Source of the DNA: JAYQUR01 sp038133505
GTDB taxonomy: Bacteria > Pseudomonadota > Alphaproteobacteria > MPNO01 > UBA830
Direction: 5' to 3'
NCBI GenBank assembly: GCA_038133505.1
Contig: JAYPTI010000041.1
Coordinates: 1-20,369, forward strand
Length of the DNA stretch: 20,369 nt
Part shown: positions 1 to 6,256 of the stretch, in pieces
Position numbering within the stretch: the first letter of the stretch is position 1
Layout: the number at the start of each line of letters is the position of its first letter
Notes under the pieces: generated by a model
The model's input: only the letters and a program-made list of their open reading frames with translations
Database searches by the model: none
What the model was told of the DNA's origin: nothing
Program-made: the position numbers and the translations under genes

Positions 1-1
1 C

Positions 2-1624
2 TTCCAGATGGAAGGCCAGGGCATGCGCGACACCCTGCGCCAGCTGCGGCCCAACTCCATCGAGGACGTCACCGCCGTCGGCGCACTCTACCGCCCGGGC
101 CCGATGGACAACATCCCGCGCTACATCGCCTGCAAGCACGGCGAGGAGGAGCCCGACTACCTGCATCCCGATCTCCAGCCGATCCTCGAGGAAACGTTCG
201 GTGTGATGATCTACCAGGAGCAGGTGATGCAGATCGCGCAGGTGCTGTCGGGCTATTCGCTCGGCGGCGCCGACCTGCTGCGCCGCGCGATGGGCAAGAA
301 GATCAAGGCGGAGATGGACGCCCAGCGCGAGAACTTCGTCGAGGGCGCGGTCGAGCGCGGCGTCGACAAGGCGCAGGCGGCGCGCATCTTCGAACAGGTC
401 GACAAGTTCGCGGGCTACGGCTTCAACAAATCCCACGCCGCGGCGTATGCGCTGGTCGCCTACCAGACCGCCTATCTCAAGGCGAACTACCCGGTCGAGT
501 TCATGGCGGCCTCGATGACGCTCGACCTCGGCAACACCGACAAGCTTACGGTCTTCCGCCAGGAGCTCGACCGGCTCGGCATCACGCTGCTGCCGCCCGA
601 CATCAACCGCTCCGGGGTCACGTTCACGGTCGAGAAGATCGTCAACGGCGAGGAGCATCTCTGCGTCCGCTACGCGCTGGCCGCGATCAAGAATGTCGGC
701 CGCCAGGCGATGGCCGACGTCGTGCGGGAGCGCGAGCATAACGGCACCTTCGCGGACCTCGCCGATTTCGCGACGCGGCTCGGCTCGTCCGGCGCCAACA
801 AGCGCCAGTTCGAGAACCTCGTCAGGGCAGGGGCCTTCGACAGCATCGATCCCAACCGCAAGCGGCTGTATGAGGGCGCCGAGAGCGTCATGCGGCTCGC
901 CAATGCCTCCGCGCAGGAGCGCGACAGCGGCCAGGGAAGCCTGTTCGGCGGCGGCGCGGAGGACGATGCCGCGCGGCTAAGACTGCCCGACACGCTCGAC
1001 TGGCCCGTGATGGACCGGCTGACCCACGAATTCGAGGCCGTGGGCTCGTACCTCTCGGCCCATCCGCTCGACGCCTATTCGGGCCAGCTGAGGCGCTTGC
1101 GCGTCACGCCCGCGAACGAGATCACGCCGCGCATGGCCGGCACCGCGCCCAACGTCGCCGGCGTCGTCATCAGCCGCCAGGAACGCACGTCGGCCAAGGG
1201 CAACCGCTTCGCCTTCGTCCAGCTGTCGGACATGTCCGGCGTCTACGAGATCGTCGTGTTCTCGGAAATCCTCGCAACCTCGCGCGAACTGCTGGAGGCG
1301 GGCCAGCGCGTGCTGATCACCGCCGACGTCCGCGCTGACGGCGAGGGCGTCCGCATGTCCGCCGCCGGCATCCGCGCCCTCGACGAGGTTCTCGCCAATG
1401 CCTCCACCGAGCTCAAGATCGTCGTCGCCGATCCCATCGCCATCGACGGCGTGCGGCAGGCGCTCGAAGCCGGCGATCCCGGCAACTGCAAGGTCGCCCT
1501 GATCCTCGACGTCGGCGACCACCAGGAGGTCGAGGTGCGGCTTCCCCGGAAAGTGGCGCTGACGGGCAATTTCCGCGCCGCGGTGGAGCACATGCCGGGC
1601 GTGGCGGCGGTGCTGGATCCTTAG
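2..1624 (+). CDS. dnaE: DNA polymerase III alpha subunit, C-terminal part (5' end outside window)
   Basis: Replicative DNA polymerase catalytic subunit. The frame is already open at base 2, so the PHP domain and the first part of the palm lie upstream of the window. About 540 residues are present. The palm/fingers region carries the YRPGPMDN segment; its Asp (bases 107-109) probably corresponds to the third catalytic aspartate of the E. coli enzyme (inference). The conserved YQEQVMQIAQVLSGYSLGGAD and RRAMGKK stretches follow. A helix-hairpin-helix region lies around LAAIKNVG (about 680-720). The pentapeptide QGSLF at 932-946 fits the internal sliding-clamp binding consensus. An OB-fold domain lies at about 1155-1290. 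The C-terminal tail ends normally with TAG. Identification of family is secure. Only a weak 5-bp stem without a T-run follows the stop codon (1630-1643), so no terminator is called. Confidence 0.97.
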   Translation, partial: FQMEGQGMRDTLRQLRPNSIEDVTAVGALYRPGPMDNIPRYIACKHGEEEPDYLHPDLQPILEETFGVMIYQEQVMQIAQVLSGYSLGGADLLRRAMGKKIKAEMDAQRENFVEGAVERGVDKAQAARIFEQVDKFAGYGFNKSHAAAYALVAYQTAYLKANYPVEFMAASMTLDLGNTDKLTVFRQELDRLGITLLPPDINRSGVTFTVEKIVNGEEHLCVRYALAAIKNVGRQAMADVVREREHNGTFADLADFATRLGSSGANKRQFENLVRAGAFDSIDPNRKRLYEGAESVMRLANASAQERDSGQGSLFGGGAEDDAARLRLPDTLDWPVMDRLTHEFEAVGSYLSAHPLDAYSGQLRRLRVTPANEITPRMAGTAPNVAGVVISRQERTSAKGNRFAFVQLSDMSGVYEIVVFSEILATSRELLEAGQRVLITADVRADGEGVRMSAAGIRALDEVLANASTELKIVVADPIAIDGVRQALEAGDPGNCKVALILDVGDHQEVEVRLPRKVALTGNFRAAVEHMPGVAAVLDP

Positions 1625-1650
1625 ACGCCTCCGGTAACCCGGAAAATCGT

Positions 1651-1670
1651 GGGCCAAAGTCGCTTTTCGG
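1651..1670. repeat. left arm of a 20-bp imperfect inverted pair bracketing the repeat mosaic
   Basis: Its reverse complement, CCGAAAAGCGACTTTGGCCC, matches CCGAAAAGCCACTTTCCCCT at 2190-2209 at 16 of 20 positions. The two arms lie about 520 bp apart in opposite orientation and enclose all the other repeats. The CCGAAAAG core also resembles a motif common in intergenic repeats of Rhizobiales. The arms could therefore be two copies of a short dispersed repeat rather than the ends of one element. Confidence 0.5.
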
Positions 1671-1701
1671 ATTTTCGGTGATAATCTCACGCCACCCAGT
1701 G

Positions 1702-1787
1702 TCATTCCCCCGGGCTTGTCGCGGGGGGCGATTGGAAAGGCCTGCGCGGTGACGAAATGGACCCTCGGTACAAGGCCGAGGGAATGA
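1702..1787. repeat. palindromic intergenic repeat A
   Basis: The arm at 1702-1729 pairs with 1760-1787 at 22 of 28 positions, around a spacer of about 30 bp. The arms begin TCATTCCC and contain a GGGCTTGTC-like core. They belong to the same sequence family as repeat B at 1988-2073, which has the same arm order and similar spacing. Elements of the GTCATCCTCGGGCTTGACCCGAGG type are widespread between genes in alphaproteobacterial chromosomes. Copy A is more diverged than copy B, so it is probably older. Confidence 0.75.
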
Positions 1788-1823
1788 TTTGCTTATTGGG
1801 CGAGGTGGCCGTTTCAGGCTCTC

Positions 1824-1853
1824 TTTCGGGTGCATGGGGTTGATTTGCGGTTT
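1824..1853 (+). repeat. direct repeat, copy 1
   Basis: First of four degenerate copies of a roughly 26-30 bp unit whose consensus starts TTTCGGGTGCATGGGGTCG and continues ATTTGCGGTTT. This copy differs from the consensus at one base, with TTG in place of TCG after GGGG. Confidence 0.65.
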
Positions 1854-1871
1854 CGAGCGTTCTGATCGTTT

Positions 1872-1922
1872 GTAGGGGCCGTGCTAAGCCCGGCCGGCGG
1901 GCGGGTTTTGGACCCGCCCCTA
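1872..1922. repeat. GTAGGGGC...GCCCCTAC hairpin element
   Basis: The outer ends GTAGGGGC and GCCCCTAC are exact reverse complements. Inside lies a perfect 8-bp stem, GGGCGGGT (1899-1906) and ACCCGCCC (1912-1919), with a five-base loop. Similar GTAGGGGCGGGT / ACCCGCCCCTAC sequences recur as dispersed intergenic repeats in many bacteria. It differs in sequence from repeats A and B. No T-run follows, and it lies over 250 bp past dnaE, so it is not called a terminator. Confidence 0.7.
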
Positions 1923-1939
1923 CGAATTTTATGTGCACC

Positions 1940-1972
1940 TTTCGGGTGCTTGGGGTCTTTATACGGTTTTGG
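1940..1972 (+). repeat. direct repeat, copy 2
   Basis: Begins TTTCGGGTGCTTGGGGTC like copy 1, then diverges (TTTATACGGTTTTGG). It lies just downstream of the GTAGGGGC hairpin element. Confidence 0.6.
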
Positions 1973-1987
1973 TAGATTTATCCCAAT

Positions 1988-2073
1988 TGTCACCCTCGGG
2001 CTTGACCCGAGGGTCCACGGCAGACGCTCGGACGGTGGCGTGATGGATCCTCGGGTCAGGCCCGAGGATGACA
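1988..2073. repeat. palindromic intergenic repeat B
   Basis: The arm at 1988-2016 pairs with 2045-2073 at 26 of 29 positions. Each arm is itself a hairpin: CCTCGGG and CCCGAGG with a five-base loop. The left loop is CTTGA and the right loop TCAGG. The 28-bp spacer is unpaired. The nested palindromes make it a clear member of the REP-like class found between alphaproteobacterial genes, and it is the better preserved of the two family members here. Confidence 0.85.
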
Positions 2074-2096
2074 CCGGGGCAGCGAGAGAACAGGCC

Positions 2097-2126
2097 TTTC
2101 GGGTGCAAGGGGTCGTTCTTCGCGTT
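2097..2126 (+). repeat. direct repeat, copy 3
   Basis: Begins TTTCGGGTGCAAGGGGTCG, then TTCTTCGCGTTC. It follows repeat B by about 23 bp. Confidence 0.6.
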
Positions 2127-2140
2127 CGGGCCGTCATAGA

Positions 2141-2166
2141 GTGCATGGGGTCGATTTGCATGTTTT
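2141..2166 (+). repeat. direct repeat, copy 4 (lacks the TTTCGG start)
   Basis: GTGCATGGGGTCGATTTGC matches copy 1 nearly exactly but lacks the leading TTTCGG. It lies only about 40 bp after the start of copy 3, with no palindromic element between them. Confidence 0.6.
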
Positions 2167-2189
2167 TGAATGGCGGGCGGCGCTCCGGC

Positions 2190-2209
2190 CCGAAAAGCCA
2201 CTTTCCCCT
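2190..2209. repeat. right arm of the 20-bp imperfect inverted pair
   Basis: Partner of 1651-1670, matching at 16 of 20 positions in inverted orientation. It abuts the candidate rpsB promoter, so the repeat mosaic ends where the conserved leader begins. Confidence 0.5.
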
Positions 2210-2237
2210 TGCAAAACCGCCCTTTAGGGGGTACCAA
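2209..2237 (+). promoter_or_regulatory. candidate sigma-70 promoter for the rpsB operon
   Basis: TTGCAA at 2209-2214, preceded by C as in the alphaproteobacterial CTTG-type -35 box, is separated by 17 bp from TACCAA at 2232-2237. The -10 box is poor against TATAAT, but weak -10 boxes are usual in this class. It would give a leader of about 135 nt before the rpsB start. It is chosen because it is the best-spaced candidate between the repeats and the gene; there is no direct evidence of a start site. Confidence 0.45.
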
Positions 2238-2377
2238 CCGTCCCGTTAATCCACACGCGGGGTTGCGGGCGGCGGCGTCATAGGCCGGTTGCTCGGTCCG
2301 GTGTCAGGCCGAAGGGGCCAAGCCCTTGAAATTCCTGACCATTCCTGCGGAGGTCCAACCGGAGAAGGAAAACGATC

Positions 2378-3202
2378 ATGGCGATGCCTGATTTCACCAT
2401 GCGTCAGCTGCTGGAAGCTGGCGTTCATTTCGGCCACAACACGCGACGCTGGAACCCCAAGATGGAGCCCTTCCTGTTCGGGGTCCGTAATGGCGTCCAT
2501 ATCATCGACCTGCAGCAGACCGTCCCGATGCTCCATGCGGCGCTCGCGGCCATCCGCGAGGTCACGGCGCGCGGCGGGCGCGTGCTGTTCGTCGGCACCA
2601 AGCGCCAGGCGAGCGACATCGTCTCGGAAGCAGCCGGTCGCTGCGGCCAGTACTACGTCAACCACCGCTGGCTCGGCGGCATGCTGACCAACTGGAAGAC
2701 GATCACAGCCTCGATCAAGCGGCTGCGCGAGCTCGACGAGATGCTCTCGTCCGCCGAGGTTTCCGAGGCGCTGACGAAGAAGGAGCTGCTGAACCTCACG
2801 CGCGAGCGCGAGAAGCTCGACCGCTCGCTGGGCGGCATCAAGGAAATGGGCGGCCTGCCCGACATGCTGTTCGTCGTCGACACGAACAAGGAAGACATCG
2901 CGGTCGCCGAGGCGGTCAAGCTCGGCATCCCGGTGGTCGCCGTGATCGACAGCAACTCCGATCCGGCCGGCATCACGTTCCCGATCCCCGGCAACGACGA
3001 CGCCATCCGCTCGATCTCGCTCTATTGCGAGCTGGTCTCGGCGGCGGTGCTCGACGGCCTGCAGCAGGAAGCGATCGCGTCCGGCACGGATATCGGCGAG
3101 GCCGAGGAAGCCCCGCTCGAGGATCTCGGCGAGTCCGAGGAAGTGCCCGCCGAGGCGGCGGCAGCGCCGGCCGAGGGCGGCGAGGAACAGCCGACCGCTT
3201 GA
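2378..3202 (+). CDS. rpsB: 30S ribosomal protein S2
   Basis: Component of the small ribosomal subunit head. The 274-residue protein begins MAMPDFTMRQLLEAGVHFGH, followed by the S2 signature NTRRWNPKM and the motif VHIIDLQQT. It later carries NHRWLGGMLTNW and the PDMLFVVDTNKE segment. The start at 2378 follows a purine-rich GGAGAAGGAA site. Residues from about 238 to the end form an acidic, Ala/Glu/Pro-rich tail, which makes the protein longer than the roughly 240-residue E. coli S2. It opens the long run of genes and is followed by tsf after 54 bp, the usual pairing. In E. coli S2 represses its own operon; whether that holds here is unknown. Confidence 0.98.
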   Translation: MAMPDFTMRQLLEAGVHFGHNTRRWNPKMEPFLFGVRNGVHIIDLQQTVPMLHAALAAIREVTARGGRVLFVGTKRQASDIVSEAAGRCGQYYVNHRWLGGMLTNWKTITASIKRLRELDEMLSSAEVSEALTKKELLNLTREREKLDRSLGGIKEMGGLPDMLFVVDTNKEDIAVAEAVKLGIPVVAVIDSNSDPAGITFPIPGNDDAIRSISLYCELVSAAVLDGLQQEAIASGTDIGEAEEAPLEDLGESEEVPAEAAAAPAEGGEEQPTA

Positions 3203-3256
3203 GCGGAAAGTCCTGTTTAATCAATTGTTTGAATCTCGATCTTGAGAGGTTGAATT

Positions 3257-4177
3257 ATGGCTGAGATTACAGCTGCATTGGTCAAGGAACTGCGCGAAAC
3301 CTCCGGCGCGGGTATGATGGATTGCAAGAAGGCGCTTGTCGAGAACGACGGCGACCTCGATGCCGCGGTCGACTGGCTCCGCACCAAGGGCCTCGCCGCC
3401 GCCGCGAAGAAGGCCGGCCGCGTCGCCGCCGAGGGTCTCGTCGCGGTCGCGACCGACGGCGCCAAGGGCGCGGTCGTCGAAATCAACTCCGAGACCGACT
3501 TCGTCGCGCGCAATCCCGAGTTCCAGGCGTTCGTCGGCAAGGTCGCCGGCGTGGCGCTGGCGAACGGCGGCGATGCCGAGACAGTGGGCGCGGCGCAGAT
3601 GGACGGCAAGTCGGTCCAGGACACGCTGACGTCGCTGATCGGCACCATCGGCGAGAACATGACCTTCCGCCGCGCGGCGTCGCTGTCGGTCGGCGAGGGC
3701 GTGGTGGCGAGCTACGTGCACAGCGCCGCGGCGCCCGACATGGGCCGCATCGGCGTGCTGGTCGCCCTCGAGGGCTCGGGCGATACCGCCAAGCTCGCGG
3801 AATTCGGCAAGCAGCTCGCGATGCACGTCGCGGCCGCCAATCCGCAGTGGGTCTCGCAGGACGAGGTCGACGGCGAGGCGCTCGAGCGCGAGCGCACGGT
3901 TCTTGCCGAGCAGGCCAAGGCCTCCGGCAAGCCCGACGACATCATCGCGAAGATGGTCGACGGCCGCATCCGCAAGTACTACGAGGAGGTCTGCCTTCTC
4001 GACCAGACCTTCGTGATCGACGGCGAAACCAAGGTTTCCAAGGCGGTCGAAGCGGCCGGCAAGGATGCCGGCGGGTCGGTCAAGGTCGCCGGTTTCGTCC
4101 GCTTCCAGCTCGGCGAAGGCGTCGAGAAGGAAGAATCGGACTTTGCCGCGGAGGTGGCGGCGGCGGCCGGCGGCTGA
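3257..4177 (+). CDS. tsf: Elongation factor Ts
   Basis: Guanine nucleotide exchange factor that regenerates EF-Tu-GTP during translation. The 306-residue protein starts with the UBA-like domain (residues 1-55, with ELRETSGAGMMDCKKAL). The TDFVARN motif that contacts EF-Tu is at residues 80-86. The core then has two EF-Ts dimerisation-type subdomains, with the LAMHVAAANP segment and the YYEEVCLLDQ stretch near the end of the second. GAGAGG at 3245-3250 is the likely ribosome binding site. The length is that of full-size bacterial EF-Ts, with no truncation. Cotranscription with rpsB is expected, because the 54-bp gap contains no terminator. Confidence 0.98.
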   Translation: MAEITAALVKELRETSGAGMMDCKKALVENDGDLDAAVDWLRTKGLAAAAKKAGRVAAEGLVAVATDGAKGAVVEINSETDFVARNPEFQAFVGKVAGVALANGGDAETVGAAQMDGKSVQDTLTSLIGTIGENMTFRRAASLSVGEGVVASYVHSAAAPDMGRIGVLVALEGSGDTAKLAEFGKQLAMHVAAANPQWVSQDEVDGEALERERTVLAEQAKASGKPDDIIAKMVDGRIRKYYEEVCLLDQTFVIDGETKVSKAVEAAGKDAGGSVKVAGFVRFQLGEGVEKEESDFAAEVAAAAGG

Positions 4178-4192
4178 GCCGGGAGCCCCGCC

Positions 4193-4927
4193 ATGGCGGA
4201 GTCCGGTCAAGGCCCCAAATTCAAAAGGGTGCTTCTGAAAGTCTCGGGAGAGGCGCTGATGGGCGAGCAGTCCTTCGGCATCGATCCCGGGATGCTTGCC
4301 AAGGTCGCCAGTGAAATCAAGGCGGTAACCGATCTCGGCGTCCAGGTTTGCCTGGTCATCGGCGGCGGCAACATCTTCCGCGGCATTTCCGGCGCGGCCC
4401 AGGGGCTGGAGCGCGGAACGGCCGATTACATGGGGATGCTGGCGACGGTGATGAACGCGCTCGCCATGCAGGGCGCGCTCGAACGCGCCGGCGTCCATAC
4501 CCGTGTCCAGTCTGCGATCCCGATGGCGACCATCTGCGAGCCCTATATCCGGCGCCGCGCGGTCCGCCACATGGAAAAGGGCCGGGTGGTGATCTTCGCG
4601 GCCGGCACCGGCAGCCCGTTCTTCACGACCGATACCGCGGCCGCGCTGCGGGCGACCGAGATGAACTGCGACGGCATCTTCAAGGGGACGCAGGTCGACG
4701 GCGTCTATTCCGCCGACCCCAAGACGACGCCGGACGCCGAGCGCTACGACCGTCTGACCTACATGGACGTGCTGTCGCGCGATCTTCGCGTGATGGATGC
4801 CTCCGCGATCTCGCTCGCACGGGAAAACGGGATACCGATTCTGGTGTTTTCGTTACACAATCCGAGCGGATTCGCCGAGGTTGTAAAAGGCGCCGGAACC
4901 TTCACAATCATCACGGATGAGGAGTGA
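4193..4927 (+). CDS. pyrH: Uridylate kinase (UMP kinase)
   Basis: Phosphorylates UMP to UDP with ATP in pyrimidine nucleotide synthesis; cytosolic, hexameric in known bacterial examples. The 244-residue protein belongs to the amino-acid kinase fold. The N-terminal phosphate-binding segment is KRVLLKVSGEAL (residues 11-22), the glycine-rich loop is GGGNIFRG (57-64), and AAGTGSPFFTTDTAAALRA (about 136-154) forms the nucleotide and UMP binding region. It starts 15 bp after tsf, with GGGAG just upstream. The UDP product feeds UDP-GlcNAc, the precursor used by LpxA later in the same run, though that link is general metabolism rather than something the sequence shows. Confidence 0.97.
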   Translation: MAESGQGPKFKRVLLKVSGEALMGEQSFGIDPGMLAKVASEIKAVTDLGVQVCLVIGGGNIFRGISGAAQGLERGTADYMGMLATVMNALAMQGALERAGVHTRVQSAIPMATICEPYIRRRAVRHMEKGRVVIFAAGTGSPFFTTDTAAALRATEMNCDGIFKGTQVDGVYSADPKTTPDAERYDRLTYMDVLSRDLRVMDASAISLARENGIPILVFSLHNPSGFAEVVKGAGTFTIITDEE

Positions 4928-4957
4928 AACCGTCTCGCGAGAACGGGGAGATGTGAA

Positions 4958-5515
4958 ATGGCCGATCCCGATATTGACGATATCCAGCGCCGCATGAACG
5001 GCGCCTACGAGGTGCTGAAGGACGAATTCGGCGGTCTGCGGACGGGCCGCGCGTCCCCCGCGCTGCTGGAGCCGATCCAGGTCGACGCCTACGGCTCGAA
5101 GATGCCGATGAACCAGGTCGGCACGATCAGCGCGCCGGATGCGCGCCTGCTGTCCGTCCAGGTCTGGGACAAGGGGCTCGTTACCTCGGTCGAGAAGGCG
5201 ATCCGCGAATCCGATCTCGGTCTCAACCCGCAGACCGAGGGCAACGTCGTCCGCGTGCCGGTGCCGCAGCTTTCCGAGGAACGGCGCGCCGAAATGGCCA
5301 AGGTCGCCGGCAAATATGCCGAGCAGGCCCGCGTCGCCGTCCGTAACGTCCGCCGCGACGGCATCGACATGCTGAAGAAGATGGAAAAGGACGGCGAGAT
5401 TTCGCAGGACGAACAGCACGCCTGGTCCGACGAAATCCAGGAGCTGACCGACAAGACGATCAAGGAAATCGACGAGGCGGTGAAGGTCAAAGAAGAAGAA
5501 ATAATGCAGGTGTAA
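4958..5515 (+). CDS. frr: Ribosome recycling factor
   Basis: Splits post-termination ribosomes together with EF-G so the subunits can be reused. The 185-residue length is standard. The N-terminal part of the long three-helix bundle contains GGLRTGRASPALLEPI. The small beta domain carries the SKMPMNQVGTISAPDAR and LGLNPQTEGNVVRVPVPQL segments. The C-terminal helices contain RVAVRNVRRDGID (about 125-137), the conserved basic patch, and a charged coiled coil to the end. It follows pyrH after 30 bp with a GGGGAGATG ribosome binding site and precedes uppS by 6 bp. Confidence 0.98.
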   Translation: MADPDIDDIQRRMNGAYEVLKDEFGGLRTGRASPALLEPIQVDAYGSKMPMNQVGTISAPDARLLSVQVWDKGLVTSVEKAIRESDLGLNPQTEGNVVRVPVPQLSEERRAEMAKVAGKYAEQARVAVRNVRRDGIDMLKKMEKDGEISQDEQHAWSDEIQELTDKTIKEIDEAVKVKEEEIMQV

Positions 5516-5521
5516 CCGCGT

Positions 5522-6256
5522 ATGAAACCCGTTCCCACTCAGCCCGAAAGCAACGGCACGCCGGTGCACGTCGCCATCATCATGGATGGCAACGGCCGTT
5601 GGGCACAATCGCGCGGCCTGCCGCGGATTACGGGCCATCAGCAGGGAGCGGAAGCGGTGCGGCGCACGGTCAAGGCCGCCCGCGAGGCTGGCGTGCGCTA
5701 TCTGACGCTTTACGGGTTCTCGCTGGAGAACTGGAAGCGGCCGGCGAAGGAAGTCGCCGACCTGATGGGCCTGCTGCGGCTGTATCTGCGCCAGGAAGTC
5801 GCGGAGCTTCACCGCGAGGGCGTCCGCATCCGGTTCATCGGCGACCGCGAGCGGCTGGAGCCGGAAATCGTCTCGCTCATCGAGATGGCGGAGCAGAAGA
5901 CGAAGGCCAACACCGTCATAGACCTGATCATCGCGCTGAGCTACGGCAGCCGGCAGGAAATAACCGCGGCGGCCCGGCAGCTCGCCGAGGACGCGGCGGC
6001 GGGCCGGATCGATCCCGCCGATATCGACGAACAGGCGCTGACGAACCGGCTTTTCACGGCGGACATTCCAGATCCGGACCTGATCGTCCGGACGAGCGGC
6101 GAGCAGAGGATCAGCAACTTCCTGCTGTGGCAGACGGCTTACGCGGAACTGGTTTTCCTAGACGTGCTGTGGCCCGATTTTTCGCGCGAAGACCTAGCGC
6201 GCTGCATCGAGGAATTCGGCCGCCGCGAAAGGCGCTATGGCGCAACGACCAGCTGA
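5522..6256 (+). CDS. uppS: Undecaprenyl diphosphate synthase (cis-prenyltransferase)
   Basis: Adds isopentenyl diphosphate units in cis to farnesyl diphosphate, making the C55 carrier lipid for peptidoglycan and surface polysaccharides. The 244-residue protein has the catalytic motif IMDGNGRWA, with Asp22, near the N-terminus. It also has the substrate-binding LTLYGFSLENWKRP segment (61-74) and the C-terminal signature RTSGEQRISNFLLWQ (190-204), which in this family contributes diphosphate and magnesium binding. The start is 6 bp after frr, so its ribosome binding site lies inside the frr end. The 3' end overlaps cdsA by 20 bp. No hydrophobic segments are seen, as expected for a soluble enzyme. 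Confidence 0.97.
   Translation: MKPVPTQPESNGTPVHVAIIMDGNGRWAQSRGLPRITGHQQGAEAVRRTVKAAREAGVRYLTLYGFSLENWKRPAKEVADLMGLLRLYLRQEVAELHREGVRIRFIGDRERLEPEIVSLIEMAEQKTKANTVIDLIIALSYGSRQEITAAARQLAEDAAAGRIDPADIDEQALTNRLFTADIPDPDLIVRTSGEQRISNFLLWQTAYAELVFLDVLWPDFSREDLARCIEEFGRRERRYGATTS

Larger units (their letters stand above)
1625..2377. other. 753-bp gene-free repeat mosaic between dnaE and rpsB
   Basis: No open frame here shows codon structure or a recognisable protein; the frames that exist run through the repeats on both strands. From left to right the region holds one arm of an imperfect inverted pair (1651-1670), inverted repeat A (1702-1787), direct-repeat copy 1 (1824-1853), a GC hairpin element (1872-1922), copy 2 (1940-1972), inverted repeat B (1988-2073), copies 3 and 4 (2097-2126 and 2141-2166), the second arm of the bracketing pair (2190-2209), and the rpsB promoter and leader (2209-2377). 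The components are visible directly; the idea that they accumulated by successive insertion and duplication is inference. Confidence 0.8.

Noticed and set aside
1630..1643. dnaE terminator from the TCCGG/CCGGA stem
   Set aside because: Five-base stem followed by AAAATCG and no T-run on the plus strand.
1824..2166. CRISPR array
   Set aside because: Only four degenerate copies with spacings of about 40-160 bp and palindromes between them; there is no regular repeat-spacer pattern and no cas gene.
1881..2249. Plus-strand open frame of 122 codons in the dnaE-rpsB gap, and overlapping minus-strand frames
   Set aside because: The frame runs straight through the palindromic and direct repeats, has no ribosome binding site and gives low-complexity residues with no family resemblance.
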